From an uncultured Desulfovibrio sp. (lineage in GTDB: Bacteria; Desulfobacterota; Desulfovibrionia; Desulfovibrionales; Desulfovibrionaceae): 14,112 bases of DNA. The stretch spans positions 1 through 14,112 of the forward strand of contig CAMWPE010000032.1 in the NCBI GenBank assembly GCA_947176055.1, in the 5' to 3' direction. Position 1 is the stretch's first letter, and each line of letters starts with the position of its first letter. Shown piece after piece: positions 1 through 7,700 of this stretch. A program made the translations under genes and the position numbers. A model generated the notes under the pieces. That model was not told where the DNA came from and searched no databases. It saw only the letters and a list, made by a program, of their open reading frames with translations.

Positions 1-420
1 CCCGTATTTAGCCAAAAGATCTTTCTCCAGGGAGCCGGAATTAACGCCTACGCGAATTACCGCGCCGCGCGCCTTCGCGGCGTCGATAACCTTTTCCGTT
101 TTAGTCCGCGAGCCGATATTTCCCGGATTGATTCTTATCCCGGCCGCGCCCGCTTCCATGGACGCTATCGCCAGCCTCCAGTCAAAATGGATATCCGCGA
201 CAACGGGCAGCGGCGAGCGGAGGACGATGGAGGATAAAGCCGCCGCGGCTTTTTCGTCCGGAATCGCGACCCGGACAATTTCGCAACCGAGTTTGGCAAG
301 TCTCCCGATTTGCGCCAGGGTCGCTTCAATGTCGCGGGTGTCCGTATTGGTCATACTTTGCACCCGCACTGGCGCTCCTCCTCCTATTGTGACTGAACCG
401 AGCCTGATTTGCGCGCTCAT
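1..420 (-). CDS. ispG: IspG, 4-hydroxy-3-methylbut-2-enyl diphosphate synthase (N-terminal part, cut by window edge)
   Basis: IspG (GcpE) is the iron-sulfur enzyme of the MEP isoprenoid pathway that reductively converts methylerythritol cyclodiphosphate to HMBPP in the cytoplasm. The 140 residues read on the minus strand match the family's TIM-barrel half: VRVQSMTNTDTRDIEAT near residues 18-34, LAKLGCEIVRVAIPD (41-55), VVADIHFDWRLA (74-85), GIRINPGNIGS (94-104) and GVNSGSLEKDLLAKYG at the window edge. The C-terminal [4Fe-4S] domain lies outside the window. The start at 420 is preceded by GGAGG (425-429, read on the minus strand), four bases from the ATG, and the protein begins at the usual place for the family. 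It is divergent from the FlgO-like set at 674, with 253 bases between them. The identification is sure; only the length is unknown. Confidence 0.96.
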   Translation of the reverse strand, partial: MSAQIRLGSVTIGGGAPVRVQSMTNTDTRDIEATLAQIGRLAKLGCEIVRVAIPDEKAAAALSSIVLRSPLPVVADIHFDWRLAIASMEAGAAGIRINPGNIGSRTKTEKVIDAAKARGAVIRVGVNSGSLEKDLLAKYG

Positions 421-510
421 TATGCCTCCGCGTCTCTTTGTCGCGAATTTGATTCCGCTCGCGATCGGTAATAATATATGCGAAAAGATCTATCGCGTTT
501 ATAGGTCGCG

Positions 511-535
511 CCGATTATATATTAATTATGATCGG
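511..535 (-). promoter_or_regulatory. Candidate ispG promoter -10 box inside an imperfect palindrome
   Basis: On the minus strand 519-514 reads TATAAT, a perfect -10 hexamer, giving a transcript start near 507 and a leader of about 87 bases before ispG. The best -35 at 17-base spacing is poor (TCGAAG, 3 of 6). The -10 box lies within a 25-base imperfect palindrome (511-535) in which 9 of 12 positions pair, with CCGAT and ATCGG ends, so a repressor site is possible. The region is AT-rich, which makes chance -10 matches likely. Confidence 0.35.
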
Positions 536-673
536 GCTTCGACCATTTCCGGTAAATGGACTGTTTTTTGCATCTTTTTAGCTGACTAATAACGCTCGCG
601 TCTCGCGCGAAGAGCCCGATGTATTAAAAGCGTCAAATATTTTCATAATTTATAACATTATTTTGAGGCGACC

Positions 674-1297
674 ATGGTTAATCGTTTCCGTCCGCTCCTG
701 TTTTGCGTCCTGCTCGCGGCAATTCTTGCCGGTTGCGCTCGAAAGCCACTGCCCCCCCAGCCTCAAGGCTATGTCGACGCGGTGGACTTAAAGCTGCAAT
801 GCCGCGAACTCGCGGATCAAATGCTCGCGACCGTGCCAAACGACGCCTTGCGAGGCTATGTGGCAATGCCCACTTCGTTTGTAAACGTCAACAATACCTC
901 TCTTTCCTCTCCCCTTGGCAGGCTAATCGCGGAATCCATGTACTACGAGTTTAATCAGCGCGGCTTCCCTACCCGCGAATATCGTCTGACGGGCAAGATC
1001 AATGTGATGGGAGGCAAGGACGATCTCGCTCTGGTCGCGAATCAGGTTGTTCCTACAAAAGGCCAGAAATGGGCGGCTTTGCTCGTCGGCACATACTATG
1101 TTGACAAGGCGGCGACTTTTATTAACGCGCGTCTGGTTCGCGCCTCGGATGGCCTCGTTCTGCGCACCGGCGAACTCGTGCTGGAAAATACTCCCGTGCT
1201 TCTTCGTATGGCGCAGGGTTCTTCCGGACTCTCATCCTCGTCCCAGTCCTCCTCCCAGCCTCTCGTCAACGGCATCCCCATTGTGCAGGGTAGATAA
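674..1297 (+). CDS. FlgO-family outer-membrane lipoprotein (paralogue 1)
   Basis: This 207-residue lipoprotein starts with a basic N-terminus and hydrophobic stretch (4-20) ending in the lipobox LAGC, with the lipidated cysteine at position 21. Residues about 42-170 fit the FlgO domain: an opening ADQM helix, a 'VAMPTSFVNVNN' strand (63-74), 'SPLGRLIAESMYYEFNQRGF' (79-98), 'REYRL' (101-105) and the diagnostic 'LLVGTYYVD' (136-144) followed by 'INARLVRASDG' (150-160). FlgO proteins are envelope proteins first linked to flagellar motility in Vibrio; many members lie outside flagellar loci and their role there is unknown. The tail is serine-rich (183-194). GAGG at 665-668 supports the start at 674. 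It is first in a three-gene set, 19 bases before the next start, and a second FlgO protein is two genes on. Family assignment is by motif recognition. Confidence 0.82.
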   Translation: MVNRFRPLLFCVLLAAILAGCARKPLPPQPQGYVDAVDLKLQCRELADQMLATVPNDALRGYVAMPTSFVNVNNTSLSSPLGRLIAESMYYEFNQRGFPTREYRLTGKINVMGGKDDLALVANQVVPTKGQKWAALLVGTYYVDKAATFINARLVRASDGLVLRTGELVLENTPVLLRMAQGSSGLSSSSQSSSQPLVNGIPIVQGR

Positions 1298-1316
1298 TAA
1301 AAACCAAGGAGCCGAT

Positions 1317-1607
1317 ATGCCTAAATTTATATTTTTGTCACTTCTTGCCATTCTTCTCTTGCCAGCGACGGGGAAGGCCGAAATAATCGGCGGCGCGCCA
1401 ATCCCGCCCGGCGCGACCGCCAGCCGCGGCTATGACGTGAGTCTCGATTATTTGAGGCAAGCGCGGGAATACCGCGATCAGGGCAGATACGAACTCTCTC
1501 GTCAAGCCTACGCCCAGGCAATTTCCACCTGCCGCAACGCCGCTAATCTCGATATTATAAAAAGGGAAATGGCCGGCGTCGAACTCTTAATCAGAACCAT
1601 GCGTTGA
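1317..1607 (+). CDS. Small exported TPR-like protein between two FlgO-like genes
   Basis: This 96-residue protein has a Sec-type signal peptide (residues 1-21, hydrophobic core 4-17, likely cleavage after GKA at 21). The mature part is short: a proline/glycine-rich linker (24-36), then helices at about 40-74 with the spacing of a single tetratricopeptide repeat (YLRQAREYRDQGRYELSRQA, then YAQAI), then one more helix. A lone TPR hairpin in a secreted protein usually serves as a protein-docking unit, so an adaptor for the flanking FlgO-like proteins is a reasonable inference. I do not recognise a named family. The start is set by AAGGAG at 1306-1311, five bases before the ATG. The frame is open upstream to 1047, but that part overlaps the lipoprotein gene and would destroy the signal peptide. 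The stop at 1605-1607 is eight bases before the next start. Confidence 0.8.
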   Translation: MPKFIFLSLLAILLLPATGKAEIIGGAPIPPGATASRGYDVSLDYLRQAREYRDQGRYELSRQAYAQAISTCRNAANLDIIKREMAGVELLIRTMR

Positions 1608-1615
1608 GGTAAATT

Positions 1616-2218
1616 ATGTCCCGCTTTATTGTGATAATTCTTATTATGGCCGCGTTGCTCTTTCCCCTTACCGCGGCCGCCGACGGCAATGTTCCCGACG
1701 CGGCCGCCGCCATAGGCAAAGAGCTTGACAATCAGCTCATGCAACGGTTTACCGGCAGTTCCGCCGGGTTTAATTCGTCCTCGCAGAAATCCGCCCGCGC
1801 GAATATAATGATTATGGGAACCACCGCCGCCAATATTAATAACCTCGAACAAGCATCCGGTCTGGCCCGGCAAATGACCGAAGAGATCTCCCGCTGGCTG
1901 GTCAATCGCGGTTATCGTTACGACGAAATCCGCAAAGGCAAAGCCATTCGCTTCGATGTTCGGACCGGCGAATTCATCCTCACGCGTCGCGTGCCCGAAC
2001 TCGCGTCGACCATTGGCAAAGGTCAGGCAATCCTGGCGGGCACCTATATAGTAAGCGGCGACGACGTGCGCTTTACCTACAGTCTTATCTCCACAAACGG
2101 CAACGAAGTCCTGGCCAAAGCGTCCGGAACTGTGCCAATTACGCCGGATTTAAAACCTATGCTTGTGGAAAATTACGGCGGCGGCATGTCTCCGACCGTT
2201 TATACGCGCCTCCGTTAA
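1616..2218 (+). CDS. FlgO-family exported protein (paralogue 2)
   Basis: This 200-residue protein has a cleavable signal peptide (hydrophobic 4-19, likely cleavage after AAA at 20-22) and no lipobox cysteine, so unlike its neighbour it should be soluble in the periplasm or associated non-covalently with the outer membrane. The FlgO-type core (about 36-172) shows a strand with 'ANIMIMGTTAANINNLEQAS' (62-81), 'GLARQMTEEISRWLVNRGY' (82-100), a 'GEFILTRRVPELA' segment (118-130), 'GQAILAGTYIV' (136-146) and a terminal 'ISTNGNEVLA' turn. That order matches the first FlgO-like protein, with a different middle. The ribosome site GAGGT (1606-1610) overlaps the stop codon of the preceding gene, so translational coupling is likely. 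It is the last gene before the terminator at 2252. No flagellar gene is visible nearby, so a motility role should not be assumed. Confidence 0.8.
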   Translation: MSRFIVIILIMAALLFPLTAAADGNVPDAAAAIGKELDNQLMQRFTGSSAGFNSSSQKSARANIMIMGTTAANINNLEQASGLARQMTEEISRWLVNRGYRYDEIRKGKAIRFDVRTGEFILTRRVPELASTIGKGQAILAGTYIVSGDDVRFTYSLISTNGNEVLAKASGTVPITPDLKPMLVENYGGGMSPTVYTRLR

Positions 2219-2251
2219 TCCTTGCGCGTCATTGTTAGCCATAGTATTATA

Positions 2252-2277
2252 AGCCCGCCGAAGCGGGCTATTTTTTT
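2252..2277 (+). terminator. Rho-independent terminator of the FlgO-like set
   Basis: A 7-bp GC-rich stem AGCCCGC/GCGGGCT (2252-2258 and 2263-2269) with a CGAA loop is followed by A and a run of seven T (2271-2277). It lies 33 bases after the stop of the third gene and separates the set from ychF. Confidence 0.9.
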
Positions 2278-2440
2278 ACGCGCTAGGTTAACTCCGCTCT
2301 ATAGTTATCAGGTTTGGAAAACGGCCGCGCTATGGCGACTTAACCGCTAGATGTATCCGTTAAATTATCGCTGGGGAATTAGCCTCGATATTAGATAATA
2401 ATTTTAAACGAAACAGATCATAAAGAAAAAGGATATCGCC

Positions 2441-3541
2441 ATGGCATTGAGCATGGGTATAGTAGGTCTGCCCAATGTTGGCAAATCGACGCTTTTCAAC
2501 GCTCTGACGCGGGCCGGAAACGCCCAGGCAGCGAACTATCCCTTCTGCACCATAGAACCTAACAAAGCCACCGTCCCCGTTCCAGACGAAAGGGTTGATC
2601 AACTTTCCGCGAAAGTTTCTCCCAAAAAAACAATTTACGCCGCCGTCGATTTCATTGACATCGCCGGTCTGGTGGAAGGAGCCAGCAAAGGCGAGGGTCT
2701 CGGCAATCAGTTTCTTGGCAATATCCGCGAATGCGCCGCGATCATCCAGGTGGTCCGTTGTTTTGAAGACGACAACATCGCCCATGTAGCCGGATCGGTC
2801 GATCCTGTCCGGGATGCGGAAATTATTTCCGCGGAGCTTCTTCTGGCCGACATACAAACCGCGGAAAAGCGTCTGGAAAAGACGCGCAAACTGGCGAAAG
2901 CCAGCAAAGATCATAAGGTTGCTTGCGAGATTCTGGAAAATCTTGTCGCGTGGCTGAATGAGGGTCGCGAAGCGCGGGATTTCAAAAAACCCGATAACGA
3001 AATCTTTCTGGACGCTTGGCGCGAAATGGAACTTCTTACGGCTAAACCCGTCATTTATCTAGCCAATGTGGACGAGGACTCCGCGGCTTCCGGCAACCCT
3101 TTGAGCGAGCGTCTGGAAGTTTATGCCAAAGAAAAAAACGCTCCCTGCGTCCGTGTGTGCGCTCGCCTTGAAGAAGAGTTGCGGGGGTTGGAAAAAGAAG
3201 AGAGAGCGGAACTGCTCGCCTCTTACGGCGCCGGCAACGGCGGCCTGGAGACTGTCATCCGCGAAAGTTACAGGATCCTGGGCCTGCGCAGTTATTTCAC
3301 AGCCGGTCCCGACGAAGTGCGCGCCTGGACAATCAGGGGAGGCTGGAAAGCTCCCAGGGCCGCCGGCGTGATCCATACCGATTTTGAAAGGGGTTTTATT
3401 CGCGCCGAAGTCGTGTCTTTCGATGACTTTATGAGCCGCTCCGGAGAGGCCGAATGCCGCGCCGACGGCGTTCTCCGCTCCGAGGGGAAGGATTATGAGA
3501 TGCAAGACGGCGACGTCGTCCATTTTCTATTTAATGTTTAA
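2441..3541 (+). CDS. ychF: Ribosome-associated, redox-sensitive ATPase YchF (Obg family)
   Basis: YchF is a universally conserved Obg-family P-loop ATPase that binds the ribosome and modulates translation and oxidative-stress responses. The 366-residue length is standard. Seen here: the Walker A loop GLPNVGKS (9-16), G3-type DIAGLVEGASKGEGLGN (73-89), the catalytic-loop histidine of the HAS subfamily at 115 (NIAHVAGSVDP), and NVDE (209-212) in place of the GTPase NKxD, which is the known reason the family prefers ATP. Cys36 in PFCTIEP corresponds to the redox-sensing cysteine described for E. coli YchF. The coiled-coil insertion is at about 125-165, and the TGS domain fills the C-terminus (about 281-366, ending DGDVVHFLFNV). 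AAAAAGGA at 2426-2433 supports the start. It sits alone between two transcription units; in many genomes it neighbours pth, which is not seen here. Confidence 0.97.
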   Translation: MALSMGIVGLPNVGKSTLFNALTRAGNAQAANYPFCTIEPNKATVPVPDERVDQLSAKVSPKKTIYAAVDFIDIAGLVEGASKGEGLGNQFLGNIRECAAIIQVVRCFEDDNIAHVAGSVDPVRDAEIISAELLLADIQTAEKRLEKTRKLAKASKDHKVACEILENLVAWLNEGREARDFKKPDNEIFLDAWREMELLTAKPVIYLANVDEDSAASGNPLSERLEVYAKEKNAPCVRVCARLEEELRGLEKEERAELLASYGAGNGGLETVIRESYRILGLRSYFTAGPDEVRAWTIRGGWKAPRAAGVIHTDFERGFIRAEVVSFDDFMSRSGEAECRADGVLRSEGKDYEMQDGDVVHFLFNV

Positions 3542-3582
3542 CTCGGCGGTATAAAAAATTTTCCCCGACCGTCTTCTATCCC

Positions 3583-3610
3583 TTGACAAAATTTAATTGC
3601 AAGATACCAT
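3583..3610 (+). promoter_or_regulatory. Sigma70-type promoter of pal
   Basis: A perfect -35 box TTGACA (3583-3588) is separated by 16 bases from a -10-like TACCAT (3605-3610, 4 of 6). Transcription should start near 3617, giving a leader of about 57 bases with AGGAGG at 3664-3669. This is the clearest promoter in the window and suggests that pal is transcribed independently of ychF. Confidence 0.65.
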
Positions 3611-3673
3611 CTGCAAGTTGTTTGGGTAACAGCGAATCAATAAATTTTTGCGCGCTTTCATTCAGGAGGAGCC

Positions 3674-4141
3674 ATGAAACGTTTAGCTATCATTCTTACA
3701 CTGGTATTGGCTCTTGGCGCCAGCTTTGGTTGCGCCAAGAAAACAACCGAGGAACCGGTTTACGAAAATACCCAGAATCAAGAATTGACCAGCGCGGTGC
3801 AGACCATTTCCGATTCCCGCGTCTATTTCGCTTTCAACAAGTATAATATCGAAAGCCAGTACGACGCCGTTCTCTCCCGCGACGCCGATTTGCTAAAGCA
3901 GTTCCCCGATATCCGCGTCCGCATCGAAGGAAACTGCGACGATCGCGGCACCCAGGAATATAACCTCGCCCTCGGCGAGCGTCGCGCCCGCGCCGCTTAC
4001 GATTATTTTGTCAACCATGGCGTAAATCCCGGTCAGCTGGAAATGATCAGCTACGGCAAGGAAAATCCGGCCGTGCTTGGCACCGGGGAAGCCGTATGGG
4101 CGCAGAACCGCCGCGACGATTTCCGCGTCATAGCCCAGTAA
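3674..4141 (+). CDS. pal: Peptidoglycan-associated lipoprotein Pal (OmpA C-terminal domain)
   Basis: Pal anchors the outer membrane to peptidoglycan and works with the Tol proteins in envelope constriction at division. The 155-residue protein has a signal peptide ending in a lipobox with Cys20 (SFGC), a short linker, and an OmpA-like domain from about 48 to 152: VYFAFNKYNIE (50-60), IRVRIEGNCDDRGTQEYN (80-97), LGERRARAAYDYF (100-112), LEMISYGKENP (122-132) and NRRDDFRV (145-152). Asp89 and Arg104 fall at the spacing of the diaminopimelate-binding pair known from OmpA. The motif reads GNCDDRGT where E. coli Pal has GHTDERGT; I recall this variant from deltaproteobacteria. AGGAGG at 3664-3669 supports the start. 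It has its own promoter and terminator, and no tolQRAB or ybgF is adjacent in the window. It could equally be called an OmpA-family lipoprotein, but the size and motifs favour Pal. Confidence 0.93.
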   Translation: MKRLAIILTLVLALGASFGCAKKTTEEPVYENTQNQELTSAVQTISDSRVYFAFNKYNIESQYDAVLSRDADLLKQFPDIRVRIEGNCDDRGTQEYNLALGERRARAAYDYFVNHGVNPGQLEMISYGKENPAVLGTGEAVWAQNRRDDFRVIAQ

Positions 4142-4163
4142 TATTTCTGTCCCAGGATTTGAG

Positions 4164-4186
4164 AGGCCCGTTAGCGGGCCTTTTTT
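4164..4186 (+). terminator. Rho-independent terminator of pal
   Basis: The stem GGCCCG/CGGGCC (4165-4170 and 4175-4180), extended by an A-T pair, encloses a TTAG loop and runs into six T (4181-4186). It begins 22 bases after the pal stop codon. Confidence 0.92.
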
Positions 4187-4414
4187 ATTTCCGTCAGCAT
4201 ACTGTTATCCGGAACATGATTCAACCTTGGCAAGTTTCGTTGAAAATTATTTCTTTCGATCAGTCGAGTCCTATCGCCGACCATTCAGATCGCGCGACGC
4301 GTCGCTAATCCGCCATACCGGCGATTATTTTCAATTGTCCGCGCCCTATGTTGGCGAAAATTTCGCGCGCCGATTACTGTCTGAAAAATAAATATGTTTA
4401 TCGAGAAATATATT

Positions 4415-4431
4415 ACGCGGGTTTCCCGCGT
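4415..4431. repeat. GC-rich hairpin
   Basis: ACGCGGG and CCCGCGT (4415-4421 and 4425-4431) form a perfect 7-bp stem around a TTT loop. No T-run follows on the plus strand. The minus-strand side is AT-rich but not a T-tract, so it is not called a terminator. It lies in the gene-free stretch. Confidence 0.6.
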
Positions 4432-4530
4432 GTCCCCTTCCGGTAGGCGCGCCATTCGCGAGCCGCTCTTCCCCATAATTATTGGAGCGATAGCTACGCG
4501 TCGGATATAGCGAGACGAAGAATAGCGCTT

Positions 4531-4583
4531 GTCTCAAAGCCAGCTTTTTGCCAAAATACTCGCGAGTATTGTTAGCTTGAGAC
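4531..4583. repeat. Nested inverted repeat with 16-bp perfect palindrome at its centre
   Basis: The outer arms GTCTCAAAGC (4531-4540) and GCTTGAGAC (4575-4583) are reverse complements with one bulged base. Inside them, 4555-4570 reads AATACTCGCGAGTATT, a perfect 16-bp palindrome. As DNA this resembles a dimeric regulator's operator; as RNA the whole span could form a stem with an apical hairpin. A 16-bp perfect palindrome is expected about 0.2 times by chance in 14 kb of equal base composition, fewer than 0.01 times in this 596-base gap. Confidence 0.6.
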
Positions 4584-4693
4584 GTTGCTAAAATTTCCAG
4601 ACGCGCGGCGAGAAATCCGGACTTTTTAACCGTGTTTTGTCTCCTGTTATATGCCGCGGCCTCGAGTCCCGCTAATAAGCGCTTTGGCGGAGT

Positions 4694-4713
4694 ATTCACG
4701 TTTTTCCGTGAAT
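4694..4713. repeat. Small hairpin upstream of the glycosyltransferase gene
   Basis: ATTCACG and CGTGAAT (4694-4700 and 4707-4713) pair perfectly around a TTTTTC loop, 70 bases before the 4783 start codon. It could form part of a leader structure. A 7-bp stem alone is not rare enough to be meaningful. Confidence 0.45.
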
Positions 4714-4782
4714 CCTTGTTCGCGCGCGACTGTAACGGTTTCGTCTGGGGAAATATTGGAATTCTGATCGGAAACCTGTTTT

Positions 4783-7700
4783 ATGGAGTCAAAAATTATT
4801 CCCTTCGCCAAAATTCGCGTAGCCGCGATAATGGACGATTTTACTTACAATAATTTTAAGGATGAATGCAATATTCTTCAATTAATTCCCGACTATTGTA
4901 TTCAACAACTTGACGAATTTAAACCCGATCTGATTTTTCTGGAGTCCGCGTGGCACGGAAAACATAAGCTCTGGGTCAGCAAAATGCGGGGACAAGGTTC
5001 GGACGAAGTCGATGAAATTATAAACTGGGCAAAATTTCGTAAAATTCCAACGGCGTATTGGGCTAAGGAGGATCCGGTTCATTACGGCGCCTTCCTCAAT
5101 CTTGCGAAAAAATGCGATTATACATTTACCACCGATATCGATTGTATCCCGTGGTATAAAGCCGAACTTGGCCATGACCGCGTATATCTCCTGCCTTTCG
5201 CTTGTCAGCCGAAGTTGCAAAATCCTATTGAATTCCCCGACGGTAGAAAACCCGGCTTTTCTTTCGCGGGAGCCTATTACAGACGCTTCCCCGAGAGGAT
5301 GGAAAATCTCGAAAATATTTTTGACGCTTTGAAAAAAATCGGGCCCCTAGCTATATATAACCGTTTTTACGAATATGACTGGCCGCGCTACCGTTTTCCT
5401 GAAAAGTATCACGAAAACATTTTGCCCAACCTTGATTACAAGGATATCGATCAGGCTTATAAAGGTTACGAATGGGCTATTAATTTAAATACTGTCAAAT
5501 ACAGTCAAACCATGTTCGCCCGGAGAGTATTCGAGCTTATGGCTTCGGGGACTCCGGTGATCAGTAATTTTTCACAGGGAGTTCGCAATTTTTTTGGCGA
5601 TCTGGTTTTTATGTCCGATAACGGAGCGAATATAGCGCGAAGACTGACCAGCGTATCTCCTCTCGAGCTTGATAAAATTAAACTCGCGGCCTTGCGCAAG
5701 GTTCTGGATCAACACACATATAAAAAAAGATTTGAATATATCGCGCTGAAAACGCTTGGCGTAAATCCGCCGGTCAGTTTTCCGCCTGTTCTTTGCGTTT
5801 CCTCCGTAGGCGACATCGCCTCAGCCGTCGCTCTTTCCAGAGCTTTTAGCTCGCAAACCTGTCAAAACAAAAGATTGTGTATAATCTGTCCCGCGGAGCT
5901 CCTGAATTCCATAAAAAAGAGCTGCCCCAGTCCCGATATTTTTGTATTTGAGGATAATTTAGCAAACAATTTGAAAATTGGCGAAATTGTTAACGGAGAA
6001 TTCTGGGTCACAACTCTGGACTCGCGCGATTGGCATGGCAAAAACTACCTGAAGGATATGATCCTGGCTTCCCAATTCGCGGCTTATCCGGCTCTTGGAA
6101 AAGCTACATTCTGGAAACTTCAAAACGGAGGGATTGCGCGGATAAATCCGGGTGAAGAGTATAAATTGAGCGCGGCTTTGCCTTTAAGGCGCGCGATAAT
6201 CAATTCCGGCGTTCTGGGGAAAGACGCGACATTCGGCGCTATCTTGAATATGATCGCCAGAGAAGAAATATTCGCCGGCCTCTCTCTTGATTCCTTGAGC
6301 TATTGCGAGGACGGAGCTGGGTCCCCTTTGGCCGCGGCGACTTTGGAGTTGAGCGACCCGCTCGATCAGGGTCTGGATATTGAGGAGTTAAACCGTCTCG
6401 CGGAAACCACTGGCCCCGGCTCCCCCAAAGCTCCCGTTACCCTGCGTTTCCATGGACCGCGTAGGGTCGCTTCGCTATTTCCAGAAGAGACCATGAAGGA
6501 AAATCTGTCGCTTGACGATGACGCGTTTTATATCGAATGTCCCGCGGCGGAAGATAAAAAAATGATCTTGAGTTCTACCTTGTCGCTTGGAGATTACAGA
6601 AACGACGATATCCTTAAGACCGCGTTAAACGCGCATGGAAGCGCCGGTTACGCGATACGTTTTCTGGACGAATCGCAAATTCTCCTTTGCGAGAGGATTT
6701 GCCCGCCTCATGTTTGTTGCGCGCATCCCATACCCGGAAGCGCCGCGGCCTTCCAGATTGGATTATTGACCAATCCGGAAAGACCTTCGTATATTTATTC
6801 GCTCAATTTTGGAGATGATTACGCGGAACTGGGAAATTTTGCCAGCCACTCCGATTATCTCCTTGTTACTTCGGGTTATCCGGATTACGACGATTTATAT
6901 AAAAACGCTTTTGTGCACGGGAGAATTAAAGAATATAGAAAAAATGGTCTGAATGTAGATATTTTCGTCCACGAACCTGGCAGGAGTACGCGATTCAGGG
7001 AATATAACGGTATTAATATAGTCTCCGGCGATATCCGCTATCTTAAAAAAATATTGAGTTCCCATTCTTACAAGAAGGTCCTGGTTCATTTTTTGTACTA
7101 TCCAGTATGGAAAATAATGAGAGGTCTGCCTGGCTTAAAAAAGATCGTGTGGGCGCATGGCAGCGAAATTCAGCCTTGGCATAGAAGATTATTTAATTTT
7201 AATAGCCGCGACCAGCTGGAGCTGGAACAACAAAAGAGCATGAATCGCATGGGCTACTGGAAACAGGTTCTTTACTCAAGAGACGATAACCTCAAGCTTG
7301 TGTTTGTCTCCAGATATTTCGCGGAAGAGGTAATGGAAGATTATAAAATTCGATTACCTGAAGATCGTTTCGCTATTATTCATAATCCAGTGGATACGGA
7401 TATTTTTAAATATCGCGCCTTGCCCTCGGAAAACAGGTATAAAATCATCCTTTTGCGATCTTTTTATAGCCCTAAATATGGAAACGATCTCGCTGTAAAA
7501 TGTATTTTTGAACTGTCTAAAAGAAACGATTTTAATAAATTCGAAATCCTTGTCGCCGGAGACGGAGCCTTGTTTGAGGAAACCGTCGCGCCGTTGCGCG
7601 CGTTTCCCAATATACGGATTGAAAAAAGGTTTTATTCCCCGGAGGAGATGGCGGAGCTTTATCCCCGTTTTGGCGTCTGCCTTACTCCTACTCGCTGGGA

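Larger units (their letters stand above)
4187..4782 (+). other. About 600 bases without a convincing gene, rich in inverted repeats
   Basis: Between the pal terminator and the glycosyltransferase gene I find no frame with a ribosome site, family motif or credible composition on either strand. I also see no tRNA-like cloverleaf and no TTGACA/TATAAT pair. The stretch does hold a 12-bp perfect palindrome (4294-4305), a 7-bp GC hairpin (4415-4431), a bulged inverted repeat enclosing a 16-bp palindrome (4531-4583) and a 7-bp hairpin (4694-4713). It could be a long structured leader, an unrecognised small RNA, a regulatory region for the glycan locus or decayed sequence; nothing seen decides between these. 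Confidence 0.6.

Noticed and set aside
128..589. A 153-codon plus-strand frame over the start of ispG
   Set aside because: It is antisense to the conserved IspG coding frame, its product shows no motif, and it runs through the AT-rich divergent promoter region.
1047..1316. Upstream in-frame extension of the small TPR-like gene
   Set aside because: The extension overlaps the FlgO-like lipoprotein gene, lacks a ribosome site and would bury the clear signal peptide that starts at 1317.
2282..2354. Imperfect inverted repeat TAGGTTAA ... TTAACCGCTA between the FlgO terminator and ychF
   Set aside because: The arms differ by a two-base insertion and lie far apart; chance similarity is likely and no promoter is clearly linked to it.
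4294..4305. 12-bp perfect palindrome GCGACGCGTCGC
   Set aside because: About three perfect 12-bp palindromes are expected by chance in a window of this size, and CGCG-type words are frequent throughout this sequence.
4346..4699. A 117-codon minus-strand frame in the gene-free stretch
   Set aside because: GTG start with a poor ribosome site, an arginine/asparagine-rich product with no hydrophobic pattern or motif, and it reads straight through the inverted repeats.
4632..4853. A 73-codon plus-strand frame before the large glycosyltransferase
   Set aside because: It overlaps the start of the 4783 gene in another frame, has no ribosome site, and its product looks random.
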